Below are positions 51,468 through 60,325 of a stretch of 64,000 nucleotides of DNA, piece by piece (positions within the stretch are counted from its first letter, which is position 1; each line of letters starts with the position of its first letter). This DNA is from an uncultured Clostridia bacterium (GTDB taxonomy: Bacteria; Bacillota; Clostridia; UBA1381; UBA9506): NCBI GenBank assembly GCA_934438075.1, contig CAKSBF010000005.1, positions 62,001 through 126,000 on the forward strand, written 5' to 3'. A model generated the notes under the pieces. It was not told where the DNA came from. It saw only the letters and a list, made by a program, of their open reading frames with translations, and did not search any database. Both the position numbers and the translations under genes were made by a program.

Positions 51468-52667
51468 TCAACTTCTGTTTGATGCATCCGCCGCCGCTTT
51501 GCCTATATTCTCACCCAAAACGGCCGCATTTCCTGTTACCCGGTAGCTTGCATGTGCATAAAAATCTCCGCAAATACATCTGCCGGTCATAAATAGATTA
51601 TCAAAGCCCTTGCAGATTGCCGCTCTCAGCGGAATTTGATAGGTTCTCTCAATCTCATCGCCGCAATCCTCATACCCAAGCTCATTGTCCTTTTTCAAAG
51701 AGTGGACATCTATAACAAACGAAACACTGCAAATACTATCCGGAAATTCTCTCAGCGCATAAATATCCTCTCGCGTAACGGTATATTCGCCACGAATTCT
51801 CCGTCCTTCACGCACACCGATGGAAGGCGCCGTTGCAATCAGCTTAATATTCCTCCAAATGCCGCCAAGCGCACGCAAAGAATCTACCACGTTGTTGATT
51901 TCTCTCCGTGCAGCAATGGTCGCCGATGTCAAATCCTCTGCTTTCGTACCATATACCCCATATTGATGATTTGCTGTCATTAAAAAAACATCATTAAACA
52001 GATAGTACAGCGCAGGCTCCTGCTGCGAACATTCCGCGCCCGATTTTCTGATTTCTTCACGGAAACGCTGTTTCGGTGTTATTGTCTCTGTATATTCCAT
52101 AGAATTGTCAAAAGGCTTTAACTCCTCCCTGTTCAGTCCGTCAACCAATGCAAACATAGACATCGGCTGTACCAAACCTTCCTCATTGCCCATGTCAAAC
52201 TCTGCACCGGCAAGGGCACACACATCTCCGTCACCCGTCGCATCAATAAAACATTTTCCGCTAATATGTTCCCTGCCGGATTTTGATACTACCTCTATCT
52301 GCCGAACCCGTCTTGCTTCTCTGCTCACACCGCACACAAAACTGCATAGGCGCACACGAACACCTGCCTGCGCACACAGCTCATCTAAAAGCAGTTTCAT
52401 TGCTTCCGGTTCATAAATAAAGCTGCCTCCCCGCGCAAACCTGCCGCACCCGCGCCTCTGTAAGGTTTCTGTTATTTCGTTGATAAGAAAGCCGCTTTTG
52501 TTGTTAATGTCTAGCATCCACGCCACCAAACCTGCGGTCCATGTCCCACCGAGGCAATTGGTCTGCTCAATCAAAAGTGTTTTCGCACCGCTGCGCGCTG
52601 CGCTGATTGCCGCACATACGCCCGACACACCGCCGCCGCAAACAATGACATCATATTTTTGTTTCAT
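51468..52667 (-). CDS. FAD-dependent oxidoreductase (399 aa)
   Basis: FAD-binding GxGxxG-type motif at the N-terminus: YDVIVCGGGVSGVCAAISAARSG, then LIEQTNCLGGTWTAGLVAWML and FIDATGDGDVCALAGAEFDMG. The C-terminal GFDNLFMTGRCICGDFYAHASYRVTG is typical of FAD_oxidored (PF12831) members often placed in polysaccharide loci. The substrate is unknown. I chose ATG 52667, which overlaps the preceding stop by 4 nt (ATGA); the upstream ATG at 52694 would overlap more. It is cytosolic and lies between a PL22 relative and the GH105 hydrolase. Confidence 0.87.
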   Translation of the reverse strand: MKQKYDVIVCGGGVSGVCAAISAARSGAKTLLIEQTNCLGGTWTAGLVAWMLDINNKSGFLINEITETLQRRGCGRFARGGSFIYEPEAMKLLLDELCAQAGVRVRLCSFVCGVSREARRVRQIEVVSKSGREHISGKCFIDATGDGDVCALAGAEFDMGNEEGLVQPMSMFALVDGLNREELKPFDNSMEYTETITPKQRFREEIRKSGAECSQQEPALYYLFNDVFLMTANHQYGVYGTKAEDLTSATIAARREINNVVDSLRALGGIWRNIKLIATAPSIGVREGRRIRGEYTVTREDIYALREFPDSICSVSFVIDVHSLKKDNELGYEDCGDEIERTYQIPLRAAICKGFDNLFMTGRCICGDFYAHASYRVTGNAAVLGENIGKAAADASNRS

Positions 52668-54553
52668 ACCGATTCGCCCACCCTTTCCACACAAACACAG
52701 ACGACACCGCTGTTTTCTGCAGAGAAAGCAAAGATTACACGGCTTCCGTCCGCACTGAATGTCGGATGCGGATGCCCCGGATGATTTTTAATAATTGCAA
52801 CTCTGTGCAACAAAATTTCTTTGCCGGTTTGAATATGAAACAAGGATATATCCGAAGTATAACGATAGTTCTCCGGGTCATCACAATAATCATCATATAC
52901 AAACAGTCCCCCGCTGCAATCAGGCACTGCATGAATGGCTTCCTTTTGTGTAACCATCTCCGTAACGCCGTCCTGCGGTTTATCCGGTTTGATATAACAG
53001 ATACCGCCCTTACCGACTGACGGGTGCGTATCGCGCCGTACACGGACAAAATAAAGACGCTCACCGTCGGGCGACCACACCCAATGCGTCAATCCCTCTC
53101 CAAAGCTGCCGTCCTCCAACATTACCTGACGGTACGGTTCCCACTTTTCACCTGTCTTTGTATTCAAAAGCCACATACGGTCTTTGACGTTATCGGGGCC
53201 TCCGTGTAAGAAATTAATTAACCACGGTTTTTTAGGGTTAATAATAAAATGCCCTGCAAATGGGTTGTGCTGATGTCCGAAATGTTCATCTACCCAGGGA
53301 TAATCCAATACAATTTTACATTCTCCGCTTTGAGTGTCTAAGACACAGCCGCGGTTTGGAATATGCTGCTGACGTGTTCCGTAAAAAAACAGCAAATATT
53401 TTCCGTCATCACTAACAGTGGGAACTTCCTGCAATGCGCAGCCGTTCGGCTCCGTAAATACGATTTTTTTCTCGCACGTTCGAACATCATAGCAATAAAT
53501 ATTTTCATCCGCAACAAAATACACCTTATTTTGTTTTGACATAAGCATACCGTAAGCGCGCATATTCATTCTATCATGCAGTTGCACTGTCTCCCCTGTT
53601 TCAGCATTATACACCACCGGTATTCCCCTGCCCCATTTTCTTAAGTGTCTGTCAAACAGCGCACAGAAAACATAATGTAGATTATCCGCAGTCGTATATT
53701 CATTAATATATGCATGATTTATCATCGCACCCGGAATATAAAAACCATTCATCTCCCTGCCGTCTAAATCATAAAATGTTTTTTTATAAACCGCGATACC
53801 AGTATTTTCATAATAAGGAAACACCAACGAACGCTCATAACTTGCAGTGATACGTTCCGCAAACCCTGTAAGTTCTCTTGCCATGCGTATCATGCACAAC
53901 TCACCACGAACCTGAGTCAGCAGCAGATTGTAACAAATTCCGCACAACTCGTCATTGCAGAGCGGTGCTTCCTCAAAGCTCGTCTCAAGATAAAAACCAA
54001 TTGCCTGAAGTTGTGCCGTTTCCTCCTGAAACCACACAGTTTTTCGATTAAGCGACAAAAAGATTCCTTTTTCTGCTGCATGTTTAAAGACACAGCCATC
54101 CACATTCTCACCAATTGCTGTAAGCAATGCTTTTGCTGTATTCTCCATATTTGTTTCATCGGCAAGGCAAACACGCTGTCCCAATATCTGCGAAAAAAGC
54201 TTTTCTGCCGTATGTTTGTCCGCTCTCTCAGAAAGCCGTTCAACAAAATCTCCCAGACCCAATTGTTTTAAAATCTGAGCCGCATGCAAATACAAAGGTT
54301 CTGCTTTGCTTCCATTCTCTCTGTAAACCGCATTTTTTCCCACCCCGACATTTTTAATAGAAATCACCTGCGCCTCAACAGCAAGATCATACCGCTCCAG
54401 CCGCATCATTTCAGCGTCACTTTCGGTCAAAACTACGTCGCTCCGCGGTACATTTCTCCCCGTTCCGCTCAGTAAAAATTCCTCATTTACGCTCTTTAAA
54501 CGATAATAATCATATTTATCGTCCAAATATTTCACTATCGTTACCCGATTCAT
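52664..54553 (-). CDS. PL22-like oligogalacturonate lyase relative, leaderless (629 aa)
   Basis: The C-terminal ~340 residues are a beta-propeller of the oligogalacturonide lyase type (PL22): LQEVPTVSDDGKYLLFFYG, INFLHGGPDNVKDRMWLLN, LTHWVWSPDGERLYFV and a final NHPGHPHPTFSADGSRVIF, holding the H-x-HP metal-ligand pattern. The N-terminal ~290 residues contain one copy of the YLDD-x-LTESDA type sandwich module and a helical domain also found in the two secreted paralogues. There is no signal peptide, so it is the cytosolic member of the trio and would split unsaturated digalacturonate to keto-uronates. RBS AGGGAGAG precedes the ATG. Confidence 0.82.
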   Translation of the reverse strand: MNRVTIVKYLDDKYDYYRLKSVNEEFLLSGTGRNVPRSDVVLTESDAEMMRLERYDLAVEAQVISIKNVGVGKNAVYRENGSKAEPLYLHAAQILKQLGLGDFVERLSERADKHTAEKLFSQILGQRVCLADETNMENTAKALLTAIGENVDGCVFKHAAEKGIFLSLNRKTVWFQEETAQLQAIGFYLETSFEEAPLCNDELCGICYNLLLTQVRGELCMIRMARELTGFAERITASYERSLVFPYYENTGIAVYKKTFYDLDGREMNGFYIPGAMINHAYINEYTTADNLHYVFCALFDRHLRKWGRGIPVVYNAETGETVQLHDRMNMRAYGMLMSKQNKVYFVADENIYCYDVRTCEKKIVFTEPNGCALQEVPTVSDDGKYLLFFYGTRQQHIPNRGCVLDTQSGECKIVLDYPWVDEHFGHQHNPFAGHFIINPKKPWLINFLHGGPDNVKDRMWLLNTKTGEKWEPYRQVMLEDGSFGEGLTHWVWSPDGERLYFVRVRRDTHPSVGKGGICYIKPDKPQDGVTEMVTQKEAIHAVPDCSGGLFVYDDYCDDPENYRYTSDISLFHIQTGKEILLHRVAIIKNHPGHPHPTFSADGSRVIFAFSAENSGVVCVCVERVGESV

Positions 54554-54579
54554 ATTCTCTCTCCCTTGCTATGTATAAA

Positions 54580-57390
54580 TTATCGCAGTGCAGTTGCTGA
54601 AATTTCTTTAATGTATGCGTTGTTGCTGTCCGGCATAATATTCAGCGAAAAATCATACGAACCTGACAAGGCGCTGCGAAAAGAAGCATCATTTAGAACG
54701 ATGTCGCGTGTTACCCATTGATTGGTATTTCTTCTCGGTATATAAATGGTTTTCGAATTTTTAAGCCTTCCATCCTCAATTGACAGACTGCTGTTATAAT
54801 TCATCTGAAATGGTTCATAACCATTATCAAAATATGTAATTTTTAAATTAACCCGCTGATCGCCCGTCAAAACATATTCTCCATCCACATCAACGTATAA
54901 CGTCTTTCCATATTCAAGAGCGAGGCAAGGCTCCCCGTTTAACTTTGCAGCACGCGGTGTTCCGTTTTCTGCATCATCTCTCACTCTGACGCCGTCGCCC
55001 GTCTTTTTCTCATCAAAACGCACACTTGCGGTTGTATAATGTTTCCGATTACCTTCACTGCGCATTTTCTTTATGGTCTCCTCGACTTCAATCATGCCAA
55101 CACGTATGGAATTATCCCGTTCATATGCCTGGTTAAAGAATATCATACTTGAATCAAGCGAAAATGTGGGGTGACTATGGCAAGGATGGCTATTCCAGAT
55201 AGAGTGGTACGACAACAACTTTGCATAATCGGAAACAGAATCATACAGCACAACTTCACTTTTATAAAACCCATCGCTCCGCAGCTTGTAGCTGTCTCCG
55301 ACAAACAGCTGATCTGTCGCATCCGGCACGGCATGTGCATACGGGTAAGAATCATTTACCTGTATAACACCATTTTCCGGATTTTCAAAATCGTAGTAAA
55401 CCACACCGGGCTTTGAGGCAAGCGACTGCGTTGACATTCTGCAATAATATACTTTTTTCCCATCAAGAGACCACACCCAATGCACACACTGCTCTCCCCA
55501 ACCGCCGTCAAATTTGCGTGACATATCCGGCGCCTTCCATGTTTTATTGGTTTTGGTATCTAAAAACCACATTCTGTCCTCCACACTTGAGCCTCCGCCA
55601 TGTAAAAACTGTACAATAGTCTCATCGGCAGGATCGATAATGACGTGACCCACAAATATCGGATTCGGTCCGTACAAATGATTATCCACCCACTTCTTGC
55701 CAAGATAAGATTTTAACTCACCCGTTTCCGTATTTAAAATTCCAACATGGTCGGGATAGGACTTGTTTTCACTGCCCCAAAACACACATAAATATTTTCC
55801 ATCGCTGGTAATGGTCGGTATTTCCTGCAAAACTGCACCGTTCGGTTCCTGCCACAGCATTTTCTTTTCCCCGGTTTTAATGTCATACGCCCAAACCTCA
55901 CTGTTAACCGTATAATACATTACGTTATCTTCCGAAAGAACCTGCGCAAACATTTTAATCCGCCGGTTGTCCACCGTGACAGTTTTACCCGTTTCACGGT
56001 TGTATACCACCGGATTTCCCGTTCCGAAATGCTTATCGACGCCGGCGCAAAATACAAAATTTTTGCTGTCAACTGTGCACCATTCATTGATATATGGAAT
56101 ATTAATATTGACGCCCGGCGCATAAAATTCGCGGATGGTTTCCCCGGTAATCTCATCTGTTCTGCTTGCTTCGTAAATGCGGTAACCCCTTTCTTCATAG
56201 TAGGTATACATCAGATCTCTGTCGTTAGTATATGCCATACCCTGAAAAACTGCCTCATCTTCACACAGCTTTGCCAAAAAACTCTCTCCGTCGCTATCTT
56301 TGAGAAACAAGAGGTTGTAGCAAAGGCCCACCAAATCATCATAGAAAAGCCCACGCTGATAGCCGCCTGCCTCAATATCATAAAAGCCATGCGTCTGCGT
56401 TTTATAAGGTGTCTCTCCAAACCACTTCGGTGCATGTCGTTCCATATTGCGGACGATACCGCTCGCAACCCAGTCTGTCTCTCCAGTACCCTCTATCCCC
56501 AGAGCGTCAGAAAAAGCACGAATGGTTTCTTCCATCGTAACATCACCGGAAAGCGCACAACTTTTCCCGGTAATCCTCTGAAAAAGCTTTGCCGCAGTTT
56601 CCCCGTCTGCTCTATCCTCAAGCGGTGTATTTTTATCAAAAAGCCCCATGCTGTTCAGCAGAAAATGTGTGCCCTGCTGAATCACATTTTTCTTCTTCCC
56701 TTCTGCTGTTACAGCGCCAGCAAACTGATCCAGATTGACAAATTCTACATCTGCAATATAATCATTCATCATTTCATAGGATGACTCATATGAGTTTAAA
56801 TAAAAATCGGAGCCGTGCTTCATTGCACCCCGAAAAACAGAATCATTAAGCAATACCGTTTCTGTCCTCCAAGTATCGGTTCCTGACTTTAAAATCATAG
56901 CGTTTCGCAAGGAGCCGGTCGGTCGTGTATAGGTATATCGCACCCAGTCGGTATACCGATCATAAAAAGTAACCTTAACGGCTACATTTTTTGTCGATTC
57001 CTCTATTTCCGCCGGAGCCTTGCCGTATGCGTAATATTTTTTCCCGTTAAAGAACAAGCAGTCCTTTCCCTCAAAATTCACAGCAGGGATATTCCCTTCA
57101 TCGCCTTCCTCCTCACTGAGAAACAAATGCGGCCTGCCCTCTTTTTTCTGATATTCCTCCATAAATCTTGACCGCGGAATGGAATTATCATAAATGACCG
57201 CTTCATAAGCATCCGTTTTCTCTGCAAGCACATATTCTTTCTCCGGCTCGGCAAAAGAATATTTCTCATCGTTCTCCTCTTTTCCTTCTTCCGAAACGTT
57301 TTGCACCACATCCTTATCATCTGCAATGCACGGCTGAACAACTCCTGTCAGCATAGATAATACCATTAACAATGTCAAAAATTTTTTCAT
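54580..57390 (-). CDS. secreted PL22-like protein, paralogue B (936 aa)
   Basis: ATG 57390 (TGATG with the upstream stop, AGGAGGGG RBS) gives the leader MKKFLTLLMVLSMLTGVVQP, cut near CIADD. Order: acidic linker; a sandwich module (~110-230, VTFYDRYTDWVRY ... VLLNDSVFRGAM); a helical domain (~240-390, ITGKSCALSGDVTMEE); the PL22-type propeller (~430-800, with LQEIPTITSDGKYLCVFWG, FLHGGGSSVEDRMWFLD, HPCHSHPTFSLDSSM); and a second sandwich module (~830-936). It is ~540 residues longer than ordinary PL22 enzymes (~390 aa). An extracellular form of this lyase is unusual, since PL22 enzymes normally act in the cytoplasm. Confidence 0.8.
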   Translation of the reverse strand: MKKFLTLLMVLSMLTGVVQPCIADDKDVVQNVSEEGKEENDEKYSFAEPEKEYVLAEKTDAYEAVIYDNSIPRSRFMEEYQKKEGRPHLFLSEEEGDEGNIPAVNFEGKDCLFFNGKKYYAYGKAPAEIEESTKNVAVKVTFYDRYTDWVRYTYTRPTGSLRNAMILKSGTDTWRTETVLLNDSVFRGAMKHGSDFYLNSYESSYEMMNDYIADVEFVNLDQFAGAVTAEGKKKNVIQQGTHFLLNSMGLFDKNTPLEDRADGETAAKLFQRITGKSCALSGDVTMEETIRAFSDALGIEGTGETDWVASGIVRNMERHAPKWFGETPYKTQTHGFYDIEAGGYQRGLFYDDLVGLCYNLLFLKDSDGESFLAKLCEDEAVFQGMAYTNDRDLMYTYYEERGYRIYEASRTDEITGETIREFYAPGVNINIPYINEWCTVDSKNFVFCAGVDKHFGTGNPVVYNRETGKTVTVDNRRIKMFAQVLSEDNVMYYTVNSEVWAYDIKTGEKKMLWQEPNGAVLQEIPTITSDGKYLCVFWGSENKSYPDHVGILNTETGELKSYLGKKWVDNHLYGPNPIFVGHVIIDPADETIVQFLHGGGSSVEDRMWFLDTKTNKTWKAPDMSRKFDGGWGEQCVHWVWSLDGKKVYYCRMSTQSLASKPGVVYYDFENPENGVIQVNDSYPYAHAVPDATDQLFVGDSYKLRSDGFYKSEVVLYDSVSDYAKLLSYHSIWNSHPCHSHPTFSLDSSMIFFNQAYERDNSIRVGMIEVEETIKKMRSEGNRKHYTTASVRFDEKKTGDGVRVRDDAENGTPRAAKLNGEPCLALEYGKTLYVDVDGEYVLTGDQRVNLKITYFDNGYEPFQMNYNSSLSIEDGRLKNSKTIYIPRRNTNQWVTRDIVLNDASFRSALSGSYDFSLNIMPDSNNAYIKEISATALR

Positions 57391-60239
57391 CAACTGCCCC
57401 TCCTGTCTATCGGACAAAGATTATTTTCCCATACGAAAAATTTATCATAATCGGTTTGATTCACTTCTGCTGTAATAAATAAATCTCCTCCTGTCAAAAT
57501 CTCCGTCAAGGAGTAACTGCCATCCTTACCGGTCAGCACCCATAATGTTTTACTTTCTGCCTGCGGATTTAAAATCGGAACGTACAGTTTACCGTCTTTC
57601 TTTGTCGGCGTACTGTATTGCATTACACTGCCCGTTCCCGTAAATAAAACAATCTGACGGAGATACAGCACCCCATCATTTCCCGCCAAAAGCACCACAT
57701 CGCTGTTATCGGCATTGGCGCTGCGCAGACACGCATCCTCCAACACAAGCATTTTCTGCTTCCATTGGCCGGTATCTGTTTTAGAAATTGAAAGTTGTTT
57801 TTTGTTTTTTATACTTCCATATTCTGAATCCATATTGCTGTTATATTGTAAATAAAATGGCTCTGTGCCCTCATCAAAATATGTCAGCACAACCGAAACA
57901 GTACTTTCATTTTTCGAAACAAAGCTGCCAAGCACCTCAAAGCTTAAATTATCTGCTACTTTCAAGCACGTTTCACCATCTTTTTCATCTATAGCATCTT
58001 CTGTCGGCAGCATGCCAATAATACCGGATTCCTCGCTTGCCGAAAACCATGCAAATTCACCGTTGCGATTTTGCTTCCCGTTGTCCAAATCCATAAAGTG
58101 CTTTTCTACATTTACAATACCCACCATGCAATTGTTGTTCCCCGCCGCCATGTTAAAGATCACATTTTTCCCATCTGCTGTAAAAGTGGTATGACTATGG
58201 CACGGATGACTTTTCCACACGGGTACATAGGCAAGCAGCATCGTATTTTTTGATACATCGCTGTAAAGCACGATTTCATTGCGGTATCTTCCGCGGTCAA
58301 ATACAATCTGTGTGTCAGATACAAAATGCTTGTCTGTTGCGTCTACCGAGGTATGAATGTAGGAATAATCACCATTCAGCACATGTACAGGCTTTCCCTT
58401 CTCGGCAATATCAATATAGGCAATGCCGTTTTCAACCGTTTCAGAGGATGCCGGCGGCCGGAGAAAATAAAGCCGTTTGCCGTTCAGCGACCAAAATGCA
58501 TGTGTGATATGCTCGCCAAATGAACCATTTGATTTCATTTGCTGCACATAAGGCTGATAAATGTTTCCCTTTTCATAAAGCCACAGGCGGTCTGTAACAT
58601 TATCACCGCCGCCGTGCATAAAATTGACTATCTCCGGATTTTCCGGATTGATAATCACATGGCCCAGAAACGGATTTTTGCTACCGGAAAAATGCTCCTC
58701 CGTCCATGCCTCATCAATCAATATTTGATAATTTTTCGTCTCGGTTTCAATACGATAAATCACGTTTGGTTGGTAAGAAATCTTTTTTCCGCAAAACACG
58801 GTAATGTATTTCCCATCATTGGTAATAGTTGGAACATCCTGTAAACGTTTCCCGTCCGGTTCGATAAATATTTTCTCTTTTTCGCCGGTTGCAATGTCAT
58901 ACGCATAAAGTGAATCTTCCTCCGTCCAATATGCGATATTTTGTCTTGACATCATCATGGCAAACGGACTTACATTTCTTGTTTGCGAAAGCTCGGTTGT
59001 CTTTTTTGTCCTTCGGTTATACAAAACAGGAATCCCCGCATTTAGTCTTTTATCATACGCTGCACACAGCAAATAATTTTCACCGTCTGCACTTGCATAT
59101 TCATTTACGTACGTAGAATTAATGTTTGCCCCTTTCATATAAAGGCCGGTAATCACATTACCGGTTACCGAATCGGTAATTTCCTTCTCGCTGATTTTAA
59201 TTCCCGCCGCGTCATAATATGCACCGGAAATCAGAGTATCATTCAAACCCAAAAGCTTATCCTCAAAAGTTTCGTCTTTTTGTGCCAATTGCACCATAAA
59301 AGGAAGTTCTTCTCCGTTTTTCTTCATAAACAGCAAGTTATATAAAAGACCTGATAAGTCATCATAAAATACACTTTGGCTATCCGTGTAAGTCACGGTT
59401 GCAACGCCGAAATTCTGCATTTCATAGCCGCTTCTTCCGAAAAATGCAGGCGCATAACCCACACTCCGAACCAGGCCCGCCTCAATCGCCCTATTTTGCA
59501 GATTACCGTTTATCGGATATCCCAGCGTTTCCAGCCACTCCCGAATGACTCCTCCCATGGTTGCTTCCCGTACCTCGCAGCGAATCCCTGTTATCTTTTC
59601 AAAATATGCATTGGCATCCGACAGGCTAACCTTTGTTTTCGCATCCCTTTGCGGTTGGAGCCCGAGAGTGTTTAAAATATCCGCAGCGGAACGAAACAGT
59701 ATGTGTTTTTTCTGACCCGCTTCTTCATTTGTGCCCATTGTGCTTAAATTAATTAATTCCACTTCGCTGATATATTCCCCAAATGTCATACCATGTGTAT
59801 CATAAGAATCAATAATAATATCCGCGCCATTGTTTCCGCCATCGTATAAACCTTTGTGAATCAGCACAACTGCTTCACAAAAATTTCCCGAACTGCTTTT
59901 ATGAATCAGGCGTGTCCGCTCCACAATATTTGTACTGCGCGCTCTCCAGCGTACGCGAATAAAATTGGAGGCATTATCAAGATATACTATCCGAAGAGCG
60001 ATGTTTTCCGTTTCCTCAGCAATCTCTGCAGGCTCCGCACGCAAAGTAAGCTTTTTAGCCGTATCTTTCAGAAAAAAACATTCCCTGCCATCTCTGCGGC
60101 AATATTCAGCCTCGGTTTCCATCGAGTCACACACCACAGACGCACAGCGAACAAGCGGCATTGTCTGCTCGGCAAAAACAGGAGGAAAACATAATAAGCC
60201 CACAAAAAAACAAATCCCCATTGCAATCGTTCTTCGCAT
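57390..60239 (-). CDS. secreted PL22-like protein, paralogue C (949 aa)
   Basis: Signal peptide MRRTIAMGICFFVGLLCFPPVFAEQ. Same order as paralogue B: sandwich module (~85-190, IVYLDNASNFIRV ... INLSTM), helical domain (~200-370), PL22-type propeller (~410-770; LQDVPTITNDGKYITVFCG, FMHGGGDNVTDRLWLY, HPCHSHTTFTADGKN), second sandwich module (~800-890), then an extra ~60-residue tail (YSTPTKKDGKLYVPILNP ... FFVWENN). In the propeller the final HxHP is HSHT, so one Pro is lost, though both His remain. RBS AAAGGGGTG. Extracellular, probably wall-associated through partners. Whether it is an active lyase or a binding protein is open. Confidence 0.8.
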   Translation of the reverse strand: MRRTIAMGICFFVGLLCFPPVFAEQTMPLVRCASVVCDSMETEAEYCRRDGRECFFLKDTAKKLTLRAEPAEIAEETENIALRIVYLDNASNFIRVRWRARSTNIVERTRLIHKSSSGNFCEAVVLIHKGLYDGGNNGADIIIDSYDTHGMTFGEYISEVELINLSTMGTNEEAGQKKHILFRSAADILNTLGLQPQRDAKTKVSLSDANAYFEKITGIRCEVREATMGGVIREWLETLGYPINGNLQNRAIEAGLVRSVGYAPAFFGRSGYEMQNFGVATVTYTDSQSVFYDDLSGLLYNLLFMKKNGEELPFMVQLAQKDETFEDKLLGLNDTLISGAYYDAAGIKISEKEITDSVTGNVITGLYMKGANINSTYVNEYASADGENYLLCAAYDKRLNAGIPVLYNRRTKKTTELSQTRNVSPFAMMMSRQNIAYWTEEDSLYAYDIATGEKEKIFIEPDGKRLQDVPTITNDGKYITVFCGKKISYQPNVIYRIETETKNYQILIDEAWTEEHFSGSKNPFLGHVIINPENPEIVNFMHGGGDNVTDRLWLYEKGNIYQPYVQQMKSNGSFGEHITHAFWSLNGKRLYFLRPPASSETVENGIAYIDIAEKGKPVHVLNGDYSYIHTSVDATDKHFVSDTQIVFDRGRYRNEIVLYSDVSKNTMLLAYVPVWKSHPCHSHTTFTADGKNVIFNMAAGNNNCMVGIVNVEKHFMDLDNGKQNRNGEFAWFSASEESGIIGMLPTEDAIDEKDGETCLKVADNLSFEVLGSFVSKNESTVSVVLTYFDEGTEPFYLQYNSNMDSEYGSIKNKKQLSISKTDTGQWKQKMLVLEDACLRSANADNSDVVLLAGNDGVLYLRQIVLFTGTGSVMQYSTPTKKDGKLYVPILNPQAESKTLWVLTGKDGSYSLTEILTGGDLFITAEVNQTDYDKFFVWENNLCPIDRRGS

Positions 60240-60259
60240 GGCACACCCCTTTATTTTCT

Positions 60260-60295
60260 GATTCTCCGGCAGGTAATGCTACCTGTCGGAGAATC
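60260..60295. other. 16-bp intercistronic hairpin without U-run
   Basis: GATTCTCCGGCAGGTA (60260-60275), loop ATGC, TACCTGTCGGAGAATC (60280-60295), one G-U pair. It lies between the 637-aa and 949-aa genes; the minus strand has no T-run after it, so it may protect or process the mRNA, not end it. Confidence 0.6.
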
Positions 60296-60325
60296 GAAAT
60301 AACACACAAAATATATTAATGCAAA

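Noticed and set aside
56029..56784. A 251-codon plus-strand open frame opposite the PL22-like paralogue B gene
   Set aside because: It is antisense to a well supported gene, has no recognisable domain or good ribosome binding site, and its composition (many Ile, Cys, His, Phe) is that of a complement shadow.
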